Part shown: positions 45,836-54,102 of the stretch, piece by piece
Layout: each line of letters opens with the position of its first letter
Numbering within the stretch: position 1 is the first letter of the stretch
NCBI RefSeq assembly: GCF_023736155.1
Contig: NZ_JAMLJJ010000001.1
Span: 372,001 to 436,000, forward strand
Direction: 5' to 3'
Origin: Larsenimonas salina
Lineage (GTDB): Bacteria > Pseudomonadota > Gammaproteobacteria > Pseudomonadales > Halomonadaceae
Length of the DNA stretch: 64,000 bases
The notes under the pieces: model-generated
Databases searched by the model: none
The model's input: only the letters and a program-made list of their open reading frames with translations
What the model was told of the DNA's origin: nothing
Translations under genes and position numbers: made by a program

Positions 45836-46603
45836 TTATTGCTCACTGAGGCTCTGCCAGGGCACCAGCCAGCGACAGAGCCAATCGACGCCTTGGTAAA
45901 GCAGAACGGCAATGACAATCAAAATGAATAGGGCGGCGAACATAAGATCCGTTTGCATGCGCCCGTTGGCTTGAAGCATCAAGTAGCCCAACCCATGGCT
46001 TGAACCGACCCATTCGCCGATAACCGCCCCGATGGGAGCCGCGGTTGCGGCCATTCGAAGCCCTGAGCAGAGTGATGGCAGGGCAGCCGGGAAGCGAATC
46101 CGAAAGAGCTGCTGGGCGTTCGATGCGCCGAGTGTTTGGCCGAGATCCGTCCAGGCAGAGGGCGTCTGACGAAGGCCGTCGTAGCAGGTTGATGCGATCG
46201 GGAAATAGATGATGAGTGTGGCCATAACTACTTTCGAGGCAAGCCCATAACCCAGCCAGAGCATCAAAATCGGCGCAATTGCAAAGATTGGAATGGTCTG
46301 AGAGGCCAGCAGTAGCGGCAGCACCAGTCGACGCACGGGGTACCAGGCGGCAAGCGTTAGTGCGGTGGTAATGCCCAAAAGCGTTCCGCTGATGAATCCG
46401 AGCACGACTTCAAGTCCGGTGGTGAGTCCATGCGACCACAATAGCGATGAGTAACGGACAAGTGCGGCAAGGACGGCCTCAGGGCTTGGAAGGATATAGC
46501 GAGGCACACCGGTGATACTGACGATGAGTTGCCAGCCTGATATCAAGAGCAGTACGGCCAGTAGGGCAAACGCTGCATTTGACAGTGAACGAGTGTCTTT
46601 CAT
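45836..46603 (-). CDS. thiX: Thiamine-precursor ABC transporter permease ThiX
   Basis: This 255-residue BPD-type permease has about six helices and the EAA-type loop RIRFPAALPSLCSGLRMAATAAPIGAVIGEW. It overlaps thiZ by four bases and precedes thiY by 49 bases. Together with the TPP riboswitch upstream this identifies the thiamine-pyrimidine importer. Confidence 0.93.
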   Translation of the reverse strand: MKDTRSLSNAAFALLAVLLLISGWQLIVSITGVPRYILPSPEAVLAALVRYSSLLWSHGLTTGLEVVLGFISGTLLGITTALTLAAWYPVRRLVLPLLLASQTIPIFAIAPILMLWLGYGLASKVVMATLIIYFPIASTCYDGLRQTPSAWTDLGQTLGASNAQQLFRIRFPAALPSLCSGLRMAATAAPIGAVIGEWVGSSHGLGYLMLQANGRMQTDLMFAALFILIVIAVLLYQGVDWLCRWLVPWQSLSEQ

Positions 46604-47337
46604 TGATGACCTAAAAGGGTGATGAGCTCTTTTTCAGCGTCTGCTCGCTGTGAAAGCGAGAGCGCCTTGGGCGGGCCACCGCAGTCGAAAGGGGCCAGTC
46701 GCCCTGATGGGCTCAACACGAGAATGCGGTCGCTTAAATGCAGGGCTTCACCGGGGTCGTGGGTTACCATCAAAACGGTGCGATCCGACAAAAGCGACGT
46801 GGCCAGTTCGTGCAGGTCGTAACGGGTAATGGCATCGACGGCCGAGAAGGGCTCATCCATCAAAACGATTGGTGATGGGCGCATCAAGGTTCGAGCCAGT
46901 GCAACGCGTTGGCGCTGGCCGCCGGAGAGGGTATAGGGGCGCGCTTCGGCTTTATCCGCCAGATTCAGGGTTTCCAACAATGCGATGGCTTCGGCTCGCC
47001 GGGCTGAATTTTTTGGTCGACCTTGAAGGCGGTCTCCGAGCAGCAGGTTCTCGACCACGCTGAGCCAGGGAAAGAGCGCGTCCTGCTGAGCCATCCAGGC
47101 GAACGCTTGAGCGGGGAGTGCGTGGCCTGCATGGTCACTCAGGCGCACCTGCGTGTCCTTGGAGCCATTCAAGCCAGCGACCAGTCGAAGCAGCGAGCTT
47201 TTACCACACCCGCTTCGACCCAATAGACAGCACCAGCTGCTCGGGGCAAGCTTCAGAGAAAGGTCTCTGAAAAGGGGGGTGCCCTGGTAGGCAAGGCTGG
47301 CCTCCTCAACGGTGAGCCCTAGAGGAGTCGATGTCAC
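46600..47337 (-). CDS. thiZ: Thiamine-precursor ABC transporter ATPase ThiZ
   Basis: This ATPase (245 residues from GTG 47337) shows Walker A LLGRSGCGKSSLLR, signature LSGGQRQRVALARTL, Walker B IVLMDEPFSAVD and the switch VTHDPGEAL. It is the first gene after the TPP riboswitch. An in-frame ATG upstream lies inside the riboswitch, so GTG 47337 is a better start, although no strong Shine-Dalgarno sequence is visible before it. Confidence 0.93.
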   Translation of the reverse strand: MTSTPLGLTVEEASLAYQGTPLFRDLSLKLAPSSWCCLLGRSGCGKSSLLRLVAGLNGSKDTQVRLSDHAGHALPAQAFAWMAQQDALFPWLSVVENLLLGDRLQGRPKNSARRAEAIALLETLNLADKAEARPYTLSGGQRQRVALARTLMRPSPIVLMDEPFSAVDAITRYDLHELATSLLSDRTVLMVTHDPGEALHLSDRILVLSPSGRLAPFDCGGPPKALSLSQRADAEKELITLLGHQ

Positions 47338-47376
47338 GGTGCACAGCCAATTGGCATGAATAGATACATGGGATAT

Positions 47377-47455
47377 CCCTCCGCCGGTATGATCCGGATC
47401 AGGTTCGATGGGTTGTGCGCTGTGCACTCTCAGCCGTAAGGCACCCCAATCCTTT
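47377..47455 (-). promoter_or_regulatory. TPP riboswitch (THI element)
   Basis: On the minus strand the two conserved half-sites are clear: GGGGTGCC...GGCTGAGA and, after the variable arm, GAACCTGATC then ATACCGGCGGAGGGA. It sits 40 bases before the thiZ start, so TPP should repress the transporter operon. Confidence 0.95.
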
Positions 47456-47504
47456 CTGGTACTCTAACGTGTCCATCGTATTGCTGGCTAGCATGTGAGG
47501 TAAA

Positions 47505-48371
47505 ATGCATCTCCCTCCCGAGCGCCTGACGGCTGAGCTTGAACGGTTGCTTCTTGAAGCGCCCCTGACGCCTTTGCCACTGCTGTTTTGTGACAGTGCG
47601 AACTGGTTATGGCGCGCGCCAATGTCAAATCAGTTGATCAAAGTGGCACGCACATCGCCCGTGGAAGACCCCTTTTGGAAAGGGATGGCGACACTCTTTG
47701 GCCATGATCGATGGGAAGACGCGTCTTGTATGCCTGAGCTTCGAGAGCGACTTACGCGAACGCATTCCGGGTTTCTCGAGCTTTACTATAAAGGGCTAGT
47801 TGAGCATCGCCCGGTCTGGGCGCTGCCCTGGGTCGATGGGTGCGAACCGGATGCTCCGCAAGTGGCTGCCTGGCTTGGAGAATGGCTGAAAACGCAGGCC
47901 CAATTCGACGGCTTAAATCGCTTTGAGTATGGCAGTATAACCAGGCCTGAGTGTCGGCGGCCGTTATTGACGTGGCCTCAAGCGCTTACCGCATATGTCC
48001 ACGAACACGTTCCGGCGTCAAGCGTTGCTCAGTTGCCGGACAGTGCCGAGCTTGGGGAAACGCCCGGTGCCGTATATTGTCTGGTCGATGCGCGCCGCGA
48101 TCAGTTCATTCACACGCCGGAGCGCCTTTGGTGCGTCGATTGGGAAGCCTGTGTGATTGCGCCTCTGGAGTTTGCGCTGGCCATGATCGAGCTTGTGTTC
48201 GCGTGTTCGTCACCCTCGGTGCATGCACGCTTCAATGCGCATTTTCGAACTGTATACTCGTTGACGCCATGTCAGCGCGCCTGGTGTCGGTCGGCGTTAT
48301 GGGCAATGAATAGTACTGGGGAACATGATTGGCAATGTGTAATTGATCTGCCGAACTGGCTGGATTTCTGA
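47505..48371 (+). CDS. Aminoglycoside/choline-kinase-like phosphotransferase, divergent
   Basis: This 288-residue protein is divergent from the TPP-controlled thiZXY operon. The C-terminal half resembles APH/thiamine-kinase folds: LVDARRDQFI stands where HGDxxxxN is expected, so the catalytic Asp seems kept but the His-Gly and Asn are not, and LWCVDWEACVIAPLEFALAMIEL matches the DFE/DWE metal-binding segment. A plausible ATP-contact lysine is in NQLIKVA. It could phosphorylate thiamine or its pyrimidine, or have lost activity; the location supports a thiamine link but does not prove it. Confidence 0.65.
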   Translation: MHLPPERLTAELERLLLEAPLTPLPLLFCDSANWLWRAPMSNQLIKVARTSPVEDPFWKGMATLFGHDRWEDASCMPELRERLTRTHSGFLELYYKGLVEHRPVWALPWVDGCEPDAPQVAAWLGEWLKTQAQFDGLNRFEYGSITRPECRRPLLTWPQALTAYVHEHVPASSVAQLPDSAELGETPGAVYCLVDARRDQFIHTPERLWCVDWEACVIAPLEFALAMIELVFACSSPSVHARFNAHFRTVYSLTPCQRAWCRSALWAMNSTGEHDWQCVIDLPNWLDF

Positions 48372-48398
48372 ACCACTCATCGAATATGGGGATGCCCC

Positions 48399-50105
48399 TT
48401 GGGTGATTTGAATAGTATTTATCTGGTTGCCGGGTTACTGGTTGCCTTTAGCATCTTGGCGAGCCGAATTTCGGCGCGCGTGGGCATGCCGTTGCTGCTG
48501 CTTTTTTTATTCATCGGCATGATGGCAGGAGAAGACGGCCTACTGGGTATCAATTTCGATGATTATTCACAGGCGTACGTTATTGGGCAGTTGGCGCTTG
48601 CCATGATACTGCTTGATGGCGGTCTTCAAACTCGGATGTCGACGTTTCGTGTCGGATTGAAGCCTGCGTTGTCGCTGGCAACGCTTGGCGTGTTCATTAC
48701 CAGCGGTCTGGTAGGGGTTGCTGCGGTCTGGCTTCTGGACCTGTCGTGGATTCAAGGGCTGTTGGTGGGCTCTATCGTTGGCTCGACCGATGCGGCGGCC
48801 GTTTTTTCGATGCTCAAGGGTCAAGGCGTCACACTCAATGAGCGCGTCGGGGCAACGCTTGAGATCGAATCGGGGACCAACGACCCCATGGCCATTTTTC
48901 TGACACTGGCTTTCTCTCAGACACTGACAGGCCAGGTGAGTGGTGTGTCTGACAGTCTATTGTTGTTCGTTCAACAATTTGGCTGGGGGTTGGTGTTTGG
49001 GCTTGGCGGCGGATGGTGTGTCGGGCGTTTACTTAAATGGCTTGATCTTGCCTCTGGCTTATACGCACTTTTGACACTTGCGCTTGCACTGGCAATCTTT
49101 GCCGTGACAAACCTTACTGACGGCAGTGGTTTCCTGGCGATTTACCTGGCGGGCTTGATGATTGGCAACATTAAGGGTCGTCATATTGAGCACATCGTGC
49201 CGTTCAACGATGGGCTTGCCTGGCTCAGTCTCATTGTTTTGTTTCTTGTGCTCGGTCTATTGGTGACCCCGACCCAGCTTATGGCATATTTCTGGCCCTC
49301 GGTCGCGGTATCAGTGCTGCTTATCTTTGGCGCGCGACCGATCGCGGTCATTCTAAGCCTGAAACCTTTCTTTCGATTTCGTTGGCGAGAAGTGTTTTTT
49401 ATTTCCTGGGTCGGTCTACGAGGCGCGGTTCCGATCGTGCTAGCGATCCTGCCGGTGATCAGTGGCGTTGAAGACGCCTCACTCTATTTTAATGTCGCCT
49501 TTGTCGTAGTGCTCATGTCGTTGGTGGTCCAGGGCATGAGCATCGGGCCAATGGCAAAATGGATGCGTGTCATCGTACCGCCAAAATCGGCGCCGTCTCG
49601 TCGCAAGGCCCTGGGGGTCTTTCCCGAAAACGATTATGAGATGTTGATGTACAAGATCGATAACCGTGGTGTGGAAGACGTGCCACTGCGCTACTTGAAG
49701 TTTCCTTCCGGCACGTCGCTCGCGGCCGTATTCCGAAGTAATGCCATGATTCATCCGAAAGGCAGTACTCGGCTGGAAAAAAACGATCTTGTATGTGCCA
49801 TTGGACGATCGGAAGACGTTTCTTCGCTCAATAAAATGTTTGATGGCGAAGCACGCCTCAAGCTTGCAAGAGATTTTTATGGCGCATTCATCATGGAAGG
49901 TGATGCTCCGATGAAAGATATTGCCGGTGCGTATGGTCTGACATTGAGCCTTGGAGAGCAGGAGTCAACGTTAGGAGCGTTCATTGCACGTCGTGTGGGT
50001 GGGTACCCGGTTGTTGGTGACGATGTGGACTGGCATGGCATTCACTGGGTGGTGCATGAGGTGGATGGTAATGCAGTTACGAAAGTCGGGCTTAGGTTGC
50101 AGTGA
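48399..50105 (+). CDS. nhaP2: K+(Na+)/H+ antiporter NhaP2/CvrA
   Basis: This 568-residue CPA1 antiporter has about twelve membrane helices with the conserved LALAMILLDGGLQTRMSTFRV and GSIVGSTDAAAVFSMLKG...LEIESGTNDPMA, including the transport-site Asp/Asp region. The C-terminal cytosolic part has a TrkA-C domain (about 405-485) and a CorC/HlyC-type domain (about 490-568), as in E. coli CvrA. TTG at 48399 is the likely start with GGGGA upstream. Suits ion homeostasis in a salt-adapted organism. Confidence 0.95.
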   Translation: MGDLNSIYLVAGLLVAFSILASRISARVGMPLLLLFLFIGMMAGEDGLLGINFDDYSQAYVIGQLALAMILLDGGLQTRMSTFRVGLKPALSLATLGVFITSGLVGVAAVWLLDLSWIQGLLVGSIVGSTDAAAVFSMLKGQGVTLNERVGATLEIESGTNDPMAIFLTLAFSQTLTGQVSGVSDSLLLFVQQFGWGLVFGLGGGWCVGRLLKWLDLASGLYALLTLALALAIFAVTNLTDGSGFLAIYLAGLMIGNIKGRHIEHIVPFNDGLAWLSLIVLFLVLGLLVTPTQLMAYFWPSVAVSVLLIFGARPIAVILSLKPFFRFRWREVFFISWVGLRGAVPIVLAILPVISGVEDASLYFNVAFVVVLMSLVVQGMSIGPMAKWMRVIVPPKSAPSRRKALGVFPENDYEMLMYKIDNRGVEDVPLRYLKFPSGTSLAAVFRSNAMIHPKGSTRLEKNDLVCAIGRSEDVSSLNKMFDGEARLKLARDFYGAFIMEGDAPMKDIAGAYGLTLSLGEQESTLGAFIARRVGGYPVVGDDVDWHGIHWVVHEVDGNAVTKVGLRLQ

Positions 50106-50297
50106 AAAATCATCCTTTTTTGGCATGCGTATAAAGCGTGATCGCGCCGTAATTATTGTGTAACATAGGGTATCTTTTTGGTTTTTTTTGTAGTTCGCTG
50201 GCTAATTAGCTTCGTAAACTTCCTTTTTTCAACCTATGCGTTTATGCCTGCGCGAGTAGACTTAGAACCATAAGCAGTACATAGACAGGAGTCGGCC

Positions 50298-50651
50298 ATG
50301 ACATTAATCGAGCTTTTGGGAAAATACAGGACGGCAACGCTTGAAACAGAGCGTCTAGTTGCCGAAGGAATGACAGGCGGTGCCTCTTCAGATGAGCTCT
50401 TCGAACTGCTGAAGTGGCAGGGCAACATGAAGCATCATTATCAGGTGTTGGTGCGCTTTATGGTTTACCCGTTTATAGCGCCGGATCTTGAATGCGGGCG
50501 CTTGACGGAGCAAGCCTATATTAACAACCTCTGCCACGACCTGACGGTCAAGAACGCTAATACGCTTTCACACATTCTACTCTTCCTTTCCAACGCCTAT
50601 TCAGCTTACGTGCGATGGGATTCCGAGCATGCCCTATCGGCCTCGGTATAG
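50298..50651 (+). CDS. Small helical hypothetical protein
   Basis: This 117-residue frame has a good start (AGGAGTCGGCC before ATG) and its own terminator. No family is recognised. The product appears mostly alpha-helical, with a LFELLKWQGNMKHHYQVLVRFMVY segment of hydrophobic and aromatic residues and an LTEQAYINNLCHDLTV helix. It has no signal or membrane segment. It stands alone between the antiporter and the flhDC leader, in AT-richer DNA. Confidence 0.6.
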   Translation: MTLIELLGKYRTATLETERLVAEGMTGGASSDELFELLKWQGNMKHHYQVLVRFMVYPFIAPDLECGRLTEQAYINNLCHDLTVKNANTLSHILLFLSNAYSAYVRWDSEHALSASV

Positions 50652-50678
50652 CTTCCTCGAATTTCCTCTGGCTCCTTT

Positions 50679-50705
50679 AAAGCGCTTACTAAAGCGCTTT
50701 TTTTA
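50679..50705 (+). terminator. Terminator after the small hypothetical gene
   Basis: AAAGCGCTT pairs with AAGCGCTTT across a short loop and leads into eight Ts. Confidence 0.75.
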
Positions 50706-50822
50706 TTTTCTTTGCGCTGCGTTTGTGTGTTTTAGGTAACAGAACATGTCGACCATGTGAATACAAGCCTCAGGTGAATTCAAGTGGCTTCATCGGTAGT
50801 GTAATTATCCATCTTCTTAAGT

Positions 50823-50868
50823 ATTAGTCTAGTTAATATCTTTGTGCTACATCGATATTTAGACTAAT
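50823..50868. repeat. Nested inverted repeat in the flhDC leader
   Basis: The arms ATTAGTCTA and TAGACTAAT match perfectly. Inside them AATATC and GATATT also pair, giving a 15-bp stem with a three-base bulge and a 13-base loop. It could be an operator or an RNA hairpin. Confidence 0.85.
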
Positions 50869-51007
50869 CTTATGTATGAGGTCTCGAGTTGAAAGGTTAT
50901 CTTCAAGATGCTGTTTCTAAAAGGTTATAGTTATATTCAATCTTTTTTAGGTCTATGGTAGCTATTTTTTTCACAAAAAAGACGGATAAGGAGGGAGAAA
51001 GGTTTGT

Positions 51008-51056
51008 AATCTTTTAGTGCTATGTGTAACCTGTGCTCACAAAGTAACAAAAGATT
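51008..51056. repeat. Second inverted repeat in the flhDC leader
   Basis: AATCTTTT and AAAAGATT form perfect 8-bp arms 33 bases apart, ending 71 bases before the flhD start. Confidence 0.6.
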
Positions 51057-51127
51057 TCATTGCAGCGAAAATCTAGCGAATTAGATTACAAAAAAATACA
51101 TTAACGGCGACACTCGAGGAAATCATC

Positions 51128-51475
51128 ATGAATCCGACTTCTAGCCTGCTTGAAGATATTCGTAACGTTAATCTTTCATATCTTCTTTTGGTTCAGCGAC
51201 TTTTGAACGAAGACCGTGATCAAGCCATGTTTCGACTCAAGCTTGAACCCGAAATGGCGAAAAAGCTGAGCGACCTTCCAGTGTCGGAGCTTGCAAAGCT
51301 TGCAAGTTCTAGCCAGCTGCTTTGTCATTTCGCACTTGATAGCACCGAAGCGTTAACCACTCTGACCGGCGAGGGTCGTACAAATGACCTTCAACGGACT
51401 CATGAAGCCATTTTGCTGGCAGGCCGCTCTGATGCTTCAGAGAAAGTGCTGAGCGGAGGAAAGCGCCGTGGCTGA
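51128..51475 (+). CDS. flhD: Flagellar transcriptional activator subunit FlhD
   Basis: FlhD forms the FlhD4C2 complex with FlhC, which activates class 2 flagellar genes. The 115-residue product has the typical N-terminus LLEDIRNVNLSYLLLVQRLLNEDRDQAMFRL and later LCHFALDS. It overlaps flhC by eight bases. No other flagellar structural genes lie in the window. Confidence 0.97.
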   Translation: MNPTSSLLEDIRNVNLSYLLLVQRLLNEDRDQAMFRLKLEPEMAKKLSDLPVSELAKLASSSQLLCHFALDSTEALTTLTGEGRTNDLQRTHEAILLAGRSDASEKVLSGGKRRG

Positions 51476-52031
51476 GAAAAGTGTCCTAGGGGAAGTCAAG
51501 CAGGTACAAACCGCGATAGAACTTATTGAGCTGGGCGCGCGCTTGCAGGTTCTCGAGTCGGAAACCGACCTGAGCCGAGGACGCCTGATTAAATTGTACA
51601 AGGAAATTAGAGGCGTATCTCCACCCAAGGGCATGCTTCCGTTTTCCGCAGATTGGTTTGTGACATGGTCGCCAAACATTCATTCATCGCTCTTTTACAA
51701 TATCTACCAATACGTTAAAGAAAACGGCGATTGCGACAGACTTAATGCATTAATCAAGAGTTATAAGCTGTATCTGGAGCAAGTGTCATTGCTCGAAGAG
51801 GATGAAGCGGTTCTGGGTTTGACCCGTGCCTGGACGCTGATCCGGTTTTTCGAAAGTGATCTTCTACAATTAACACGATGCACTCGTTGTGACGGCAAAT
51901 TCGTGACTCATGCGCACAGTATTGAACACAACTTCGTGTGCGGGATCTGCCAGCCGCCGTCTCGTGCAGGTAAAACCAGGAAAGCTGCCGAGAAAAAACG
52001 TCTTCAGCAACAAGAGGGAGTCGACCAATAA
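51468..52031 (+). CDS. flhC: Flagellar transcriptional activator subunit FlhC
   Basis: FlhC gives DNA-binding specificity to the FlhDC complex. The 187-residue protein has the zinc-binding CTRC...CGIC pairs near the C-terminus and the family block RLIKLYKEIRGVSPPKGMLPFS. The GTG start has GGAGG upstream and overlaps flhD. A strong terminator follows. Confidence 0.97.
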   Translation: MAEKSVLGEVKQVQTAIELIELGARLQVLESETDLSRGRLIKLYKEIRGVSPPKGMLPFSADWFVTWSPNIHSSLFYNIYQYVKENGDCDRLNALIKSYKLYLEQVSLLEEDEAVLGLTRAWTLIRFFESDLLQLTRCTRCDGKFVTHAHSIEHNFVCGICQPPSRAGKTRKAAEKKRLQQQEGVDQ

Positions 52032-52094
52032 AGGACATGCATGTAAGTACTGTGGTGTTGTCGAATTATTCATACCTAAATTCCTTGCTGTGTT

Positions 52095-52127
52095 AGCCCT
52101 GTTGGATATTCCAACAGGGCTTTTTTT
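52095..52127 (+). terminator. Terminator after flhC
   Basis: AGCCCTGTTGG and CCAACAGGGCT form an 11-bp perfect stem around a five-base loop, followed by T7. Confidence 0.92.
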
Positions 52128-52150
52128 ACTAATTAACAGAATTTGGTACA

Positions 52151-53458
52151 TCAAATGCTAAATTCGAGCTGCACTCCACTTAGATAGCAAAAGGTGCTTC
52201 CAGTAGCTTTTTGCCCCAAGAGCGTCAATTTATCGCCTGTTACTTCAAACCTCATTTTGACGGCTTCGGGCGGATCAAGCGCTGCATCGACACTGTGTTT
52301 ATCGTAGTCGTGGTCTTGAATCTAGAAATCTCCCTTTCGAATGCTGTCGTTTGCTGCTCTACTTGCAATAAGGGTTAGCGTACCACAAAGGCCTTGTGGC
52401 AAGCCGTAGATGGTCAGCGCTTCGAACACTTCATTGTGGCCAGAGTACAATCCGTCCTGAACGAGTGCCGGGTTTAATATGCTGGCTTGTTCAGTGTTTG
52501 ACTCGATCTTTCTGCCTTTGTTGGTATGGCCGCTATACCCCATCGATGTTGCCCAAATGCCATTCAGAGGATGGCCATCGGTTGTAAATATCCGAGAACA
52601 ACCTGCGGCGCCATTCTTTCCGTTCGTCGTGGCAGACTCGTTGCCTGCAATCATGGCGTTGATGCCAGTAAATGCCTTTTTTTGATCTGGGCTAAAGGAA
52701 AGTATTATTTTTTTCCCCTTTGAAATCAGATGCTTTGGCTGGCGGTCTCGAATGCATAAGTTCCCCAATTTTCATTGCCCACCAAGTACGGATTGCACGC
52801 CTCATTGGTATCGAGGGGTGAACATTGTCATCTTGAAGTCAGGGCGACAGCATTCGTGTGAGCGCATAGAAATCCCAGGCGGGTCGGTCGTTTTGCCAAT
52901 CCCAAATCAAGGGAGAAAACTCTTTGATCAATGGCCAGCAAATTTCTCGATTATATGCTGCGGTTTCACGAGGTTTGGACGATTCTGAACGCCTATAAAA
53001 CAATCCAGGTAAATCGGTATCAGCCCCTTATCTTCGATTCCTTTCAAGACGGTTCGCATGCCTTGATTAATTTTCTCGCGTGCTCCTGAGTATGGCTCGT
53101 TTTCACTCACTGAATTACCAGGGCCGTGAACCAAGACCAACCCTTTTTTGGCGCCGTTCATGGGGGCAAGCATGTCGTCTAACTTGCTGACGTAACCTTC
53201 GACAGTTCGGCCGGAAACGGCCATGCCGGTTACCCAGTTCGATGATTGAGGCAGGCCAACTTGGGCTAGCCGAAACTGCATTTCTTCTGCATCTTCATTT
53301 CCGTTACCCGTCATCCACATGATCGATGCCCCAAAAGCCCCGATTCGATCCGTATATTGAGGCATATGAGTGCCGTTGATTGCGCCTGCATACGTGAATA
53401 GTCCATGCGTCACCTCGCGTTTGATAAATGCCGATTGGCAAGGGGCATCATGGAAGTG
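52151..53458 (-). pseudogene. Decayed SGNH/GDSL-hydrolase gene
   Basis: Translated on minus, an SGNH hydrolase can be followed through several breaks. The N-terminal piece (ending at 52928) has FGASIMW as nucleophile block I, GMAVSGRTVEG for the oxyanion Gly and HGPGNSV for the Asn block. After a shift near 52930 the next frame reads WPLIKEFSPLIWDWQ, an in-frame TGA at 52839-52841, then DDNVHPS, the DxxH block with catalytic Asp and His. A second shift probably lies in the seven-A run at 52708-52714; the next part ends at a TAG (52322-52324), after which the same frame continues to FEVTGDKLTLLGQ and a final TGA at 52151. No start is seen upstream (a TAA at 53459-53461). So at least two frameshifts and two nonsense codons, and probable 5' truncation. 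Confidence 0.8.
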
Positions 53459-53898
53459 TTAGATGCGCTTAGCACTGGAAGGGCAGTGTTACAAGAACCG
53501 TTACACCTACAGCTTGTCAGTGCAGGCGCTTAGCTGACACGTTAGTTCGGGCGCTGAGATAAAGTTCGAAAGAGTCCGATAAAAAGTCGCACTGTATCTA
53601 GAGGCTCAAGAGCGGAGCGCATGAAGACCTCAAACGGTTTTGGATCAAATTTGCGCGAGGACGAAGTGTTATAAACACCAGAGGGTTCATTCTTCAAGAG
53701 GAAATGCGTCAGCGTGCTTGGCTTGTAATCGCTTGATGTATGCCGTTCCTGTTCGTGTATGCCATTTATAGACAAGCATACAGCGCGGAAAACCTAAAAA
53801 AGGGGGAGGACGATTATGTAAGAATATACATCATATTCTTTCTGAGGGACACCGCTACTGGGCTTGAAAGAATATCGAGGAAGGGTAATGAATGTCTA
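53459..53898. other. Gene-poor stretch between the SGNH pseudogene and tRNA-Leu
   Basis: About 440 bases without a supported gene. A 77-residue minus-strand frame (53542-53775) has no recognised family or clear ribosome binding site. A weak inverted repeat (AAGAATA...TATTCTT, 53820-53840) may help end the tRNA transcript. GCGCTTAGC occurs twice (near 53466 and 53526). The stretch looks like degenerate remnant DNA. Confidence 0.5.
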
Positions 53899-53983
53899 TG
53901 GTGCGGAAGGAGAGACTCGAACTCTCACGCCTTGCGGCACTGGAACCTAAATCCAGCGTGTCTACCAATTCCACCACTCCCGC
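53899..53983 (-). tRNA. tRNA-Leu (anticodon UAG)
   Basis: The 85-base gene folds as a class II tRNA with long variable arm. The acceptor GCGGGAG pairs with CTTCCGC with one G-T, the anticodon stem CTGGA/TCCAG encloses TTTAGGT, giving anticodon TAG, and the T loop GTTCGAGTC is typical. The encoded end is ACCA. It reads CUA and related leucine codons. The adjacent 3' side contains decayed genes, as is common for integration targets. Confidence 0.95.
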
Positions 53984-54102
53984 GGTAAGACGATGTGCAT
54001 TCTACCGATTTTGTATGCCTATGCAAGCACTTGGTTTTCATTGCTTAAACTATAAATTTTCCCGCCGTTAAAGCGAATCTAGTCGGCAAAAGATTGAGAG
54101 TA

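Larger units (their letters stand above)
50652..51127. promoter_or_regulatory. Long flhDC upstream region (476 bases, no gene)
   Basis: This AT-rich stretch holds the terminator of the upstream gene, two long inverted repeats and presumably the flhDC promoter and leader. No reading frame with a convincing start was seen. Flagellar master operons are usually controlled through long upstream regions by several regulators. Confidence 0.6.

Noticed and set aside
52928-53413. Reading the 161-residue frame as an intact gene
   Set aside because: It has only the N-terminal SGNH blocks; the DxxH block occurs in another frame just downstream, so it is part of a broken gene.
53542-53775. Minus-strand 77-residue frame in remnant DNA
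   Set aside because: No family recognised and no good ribosome binding site. It may be a fragment but cannot be supported as a gene.
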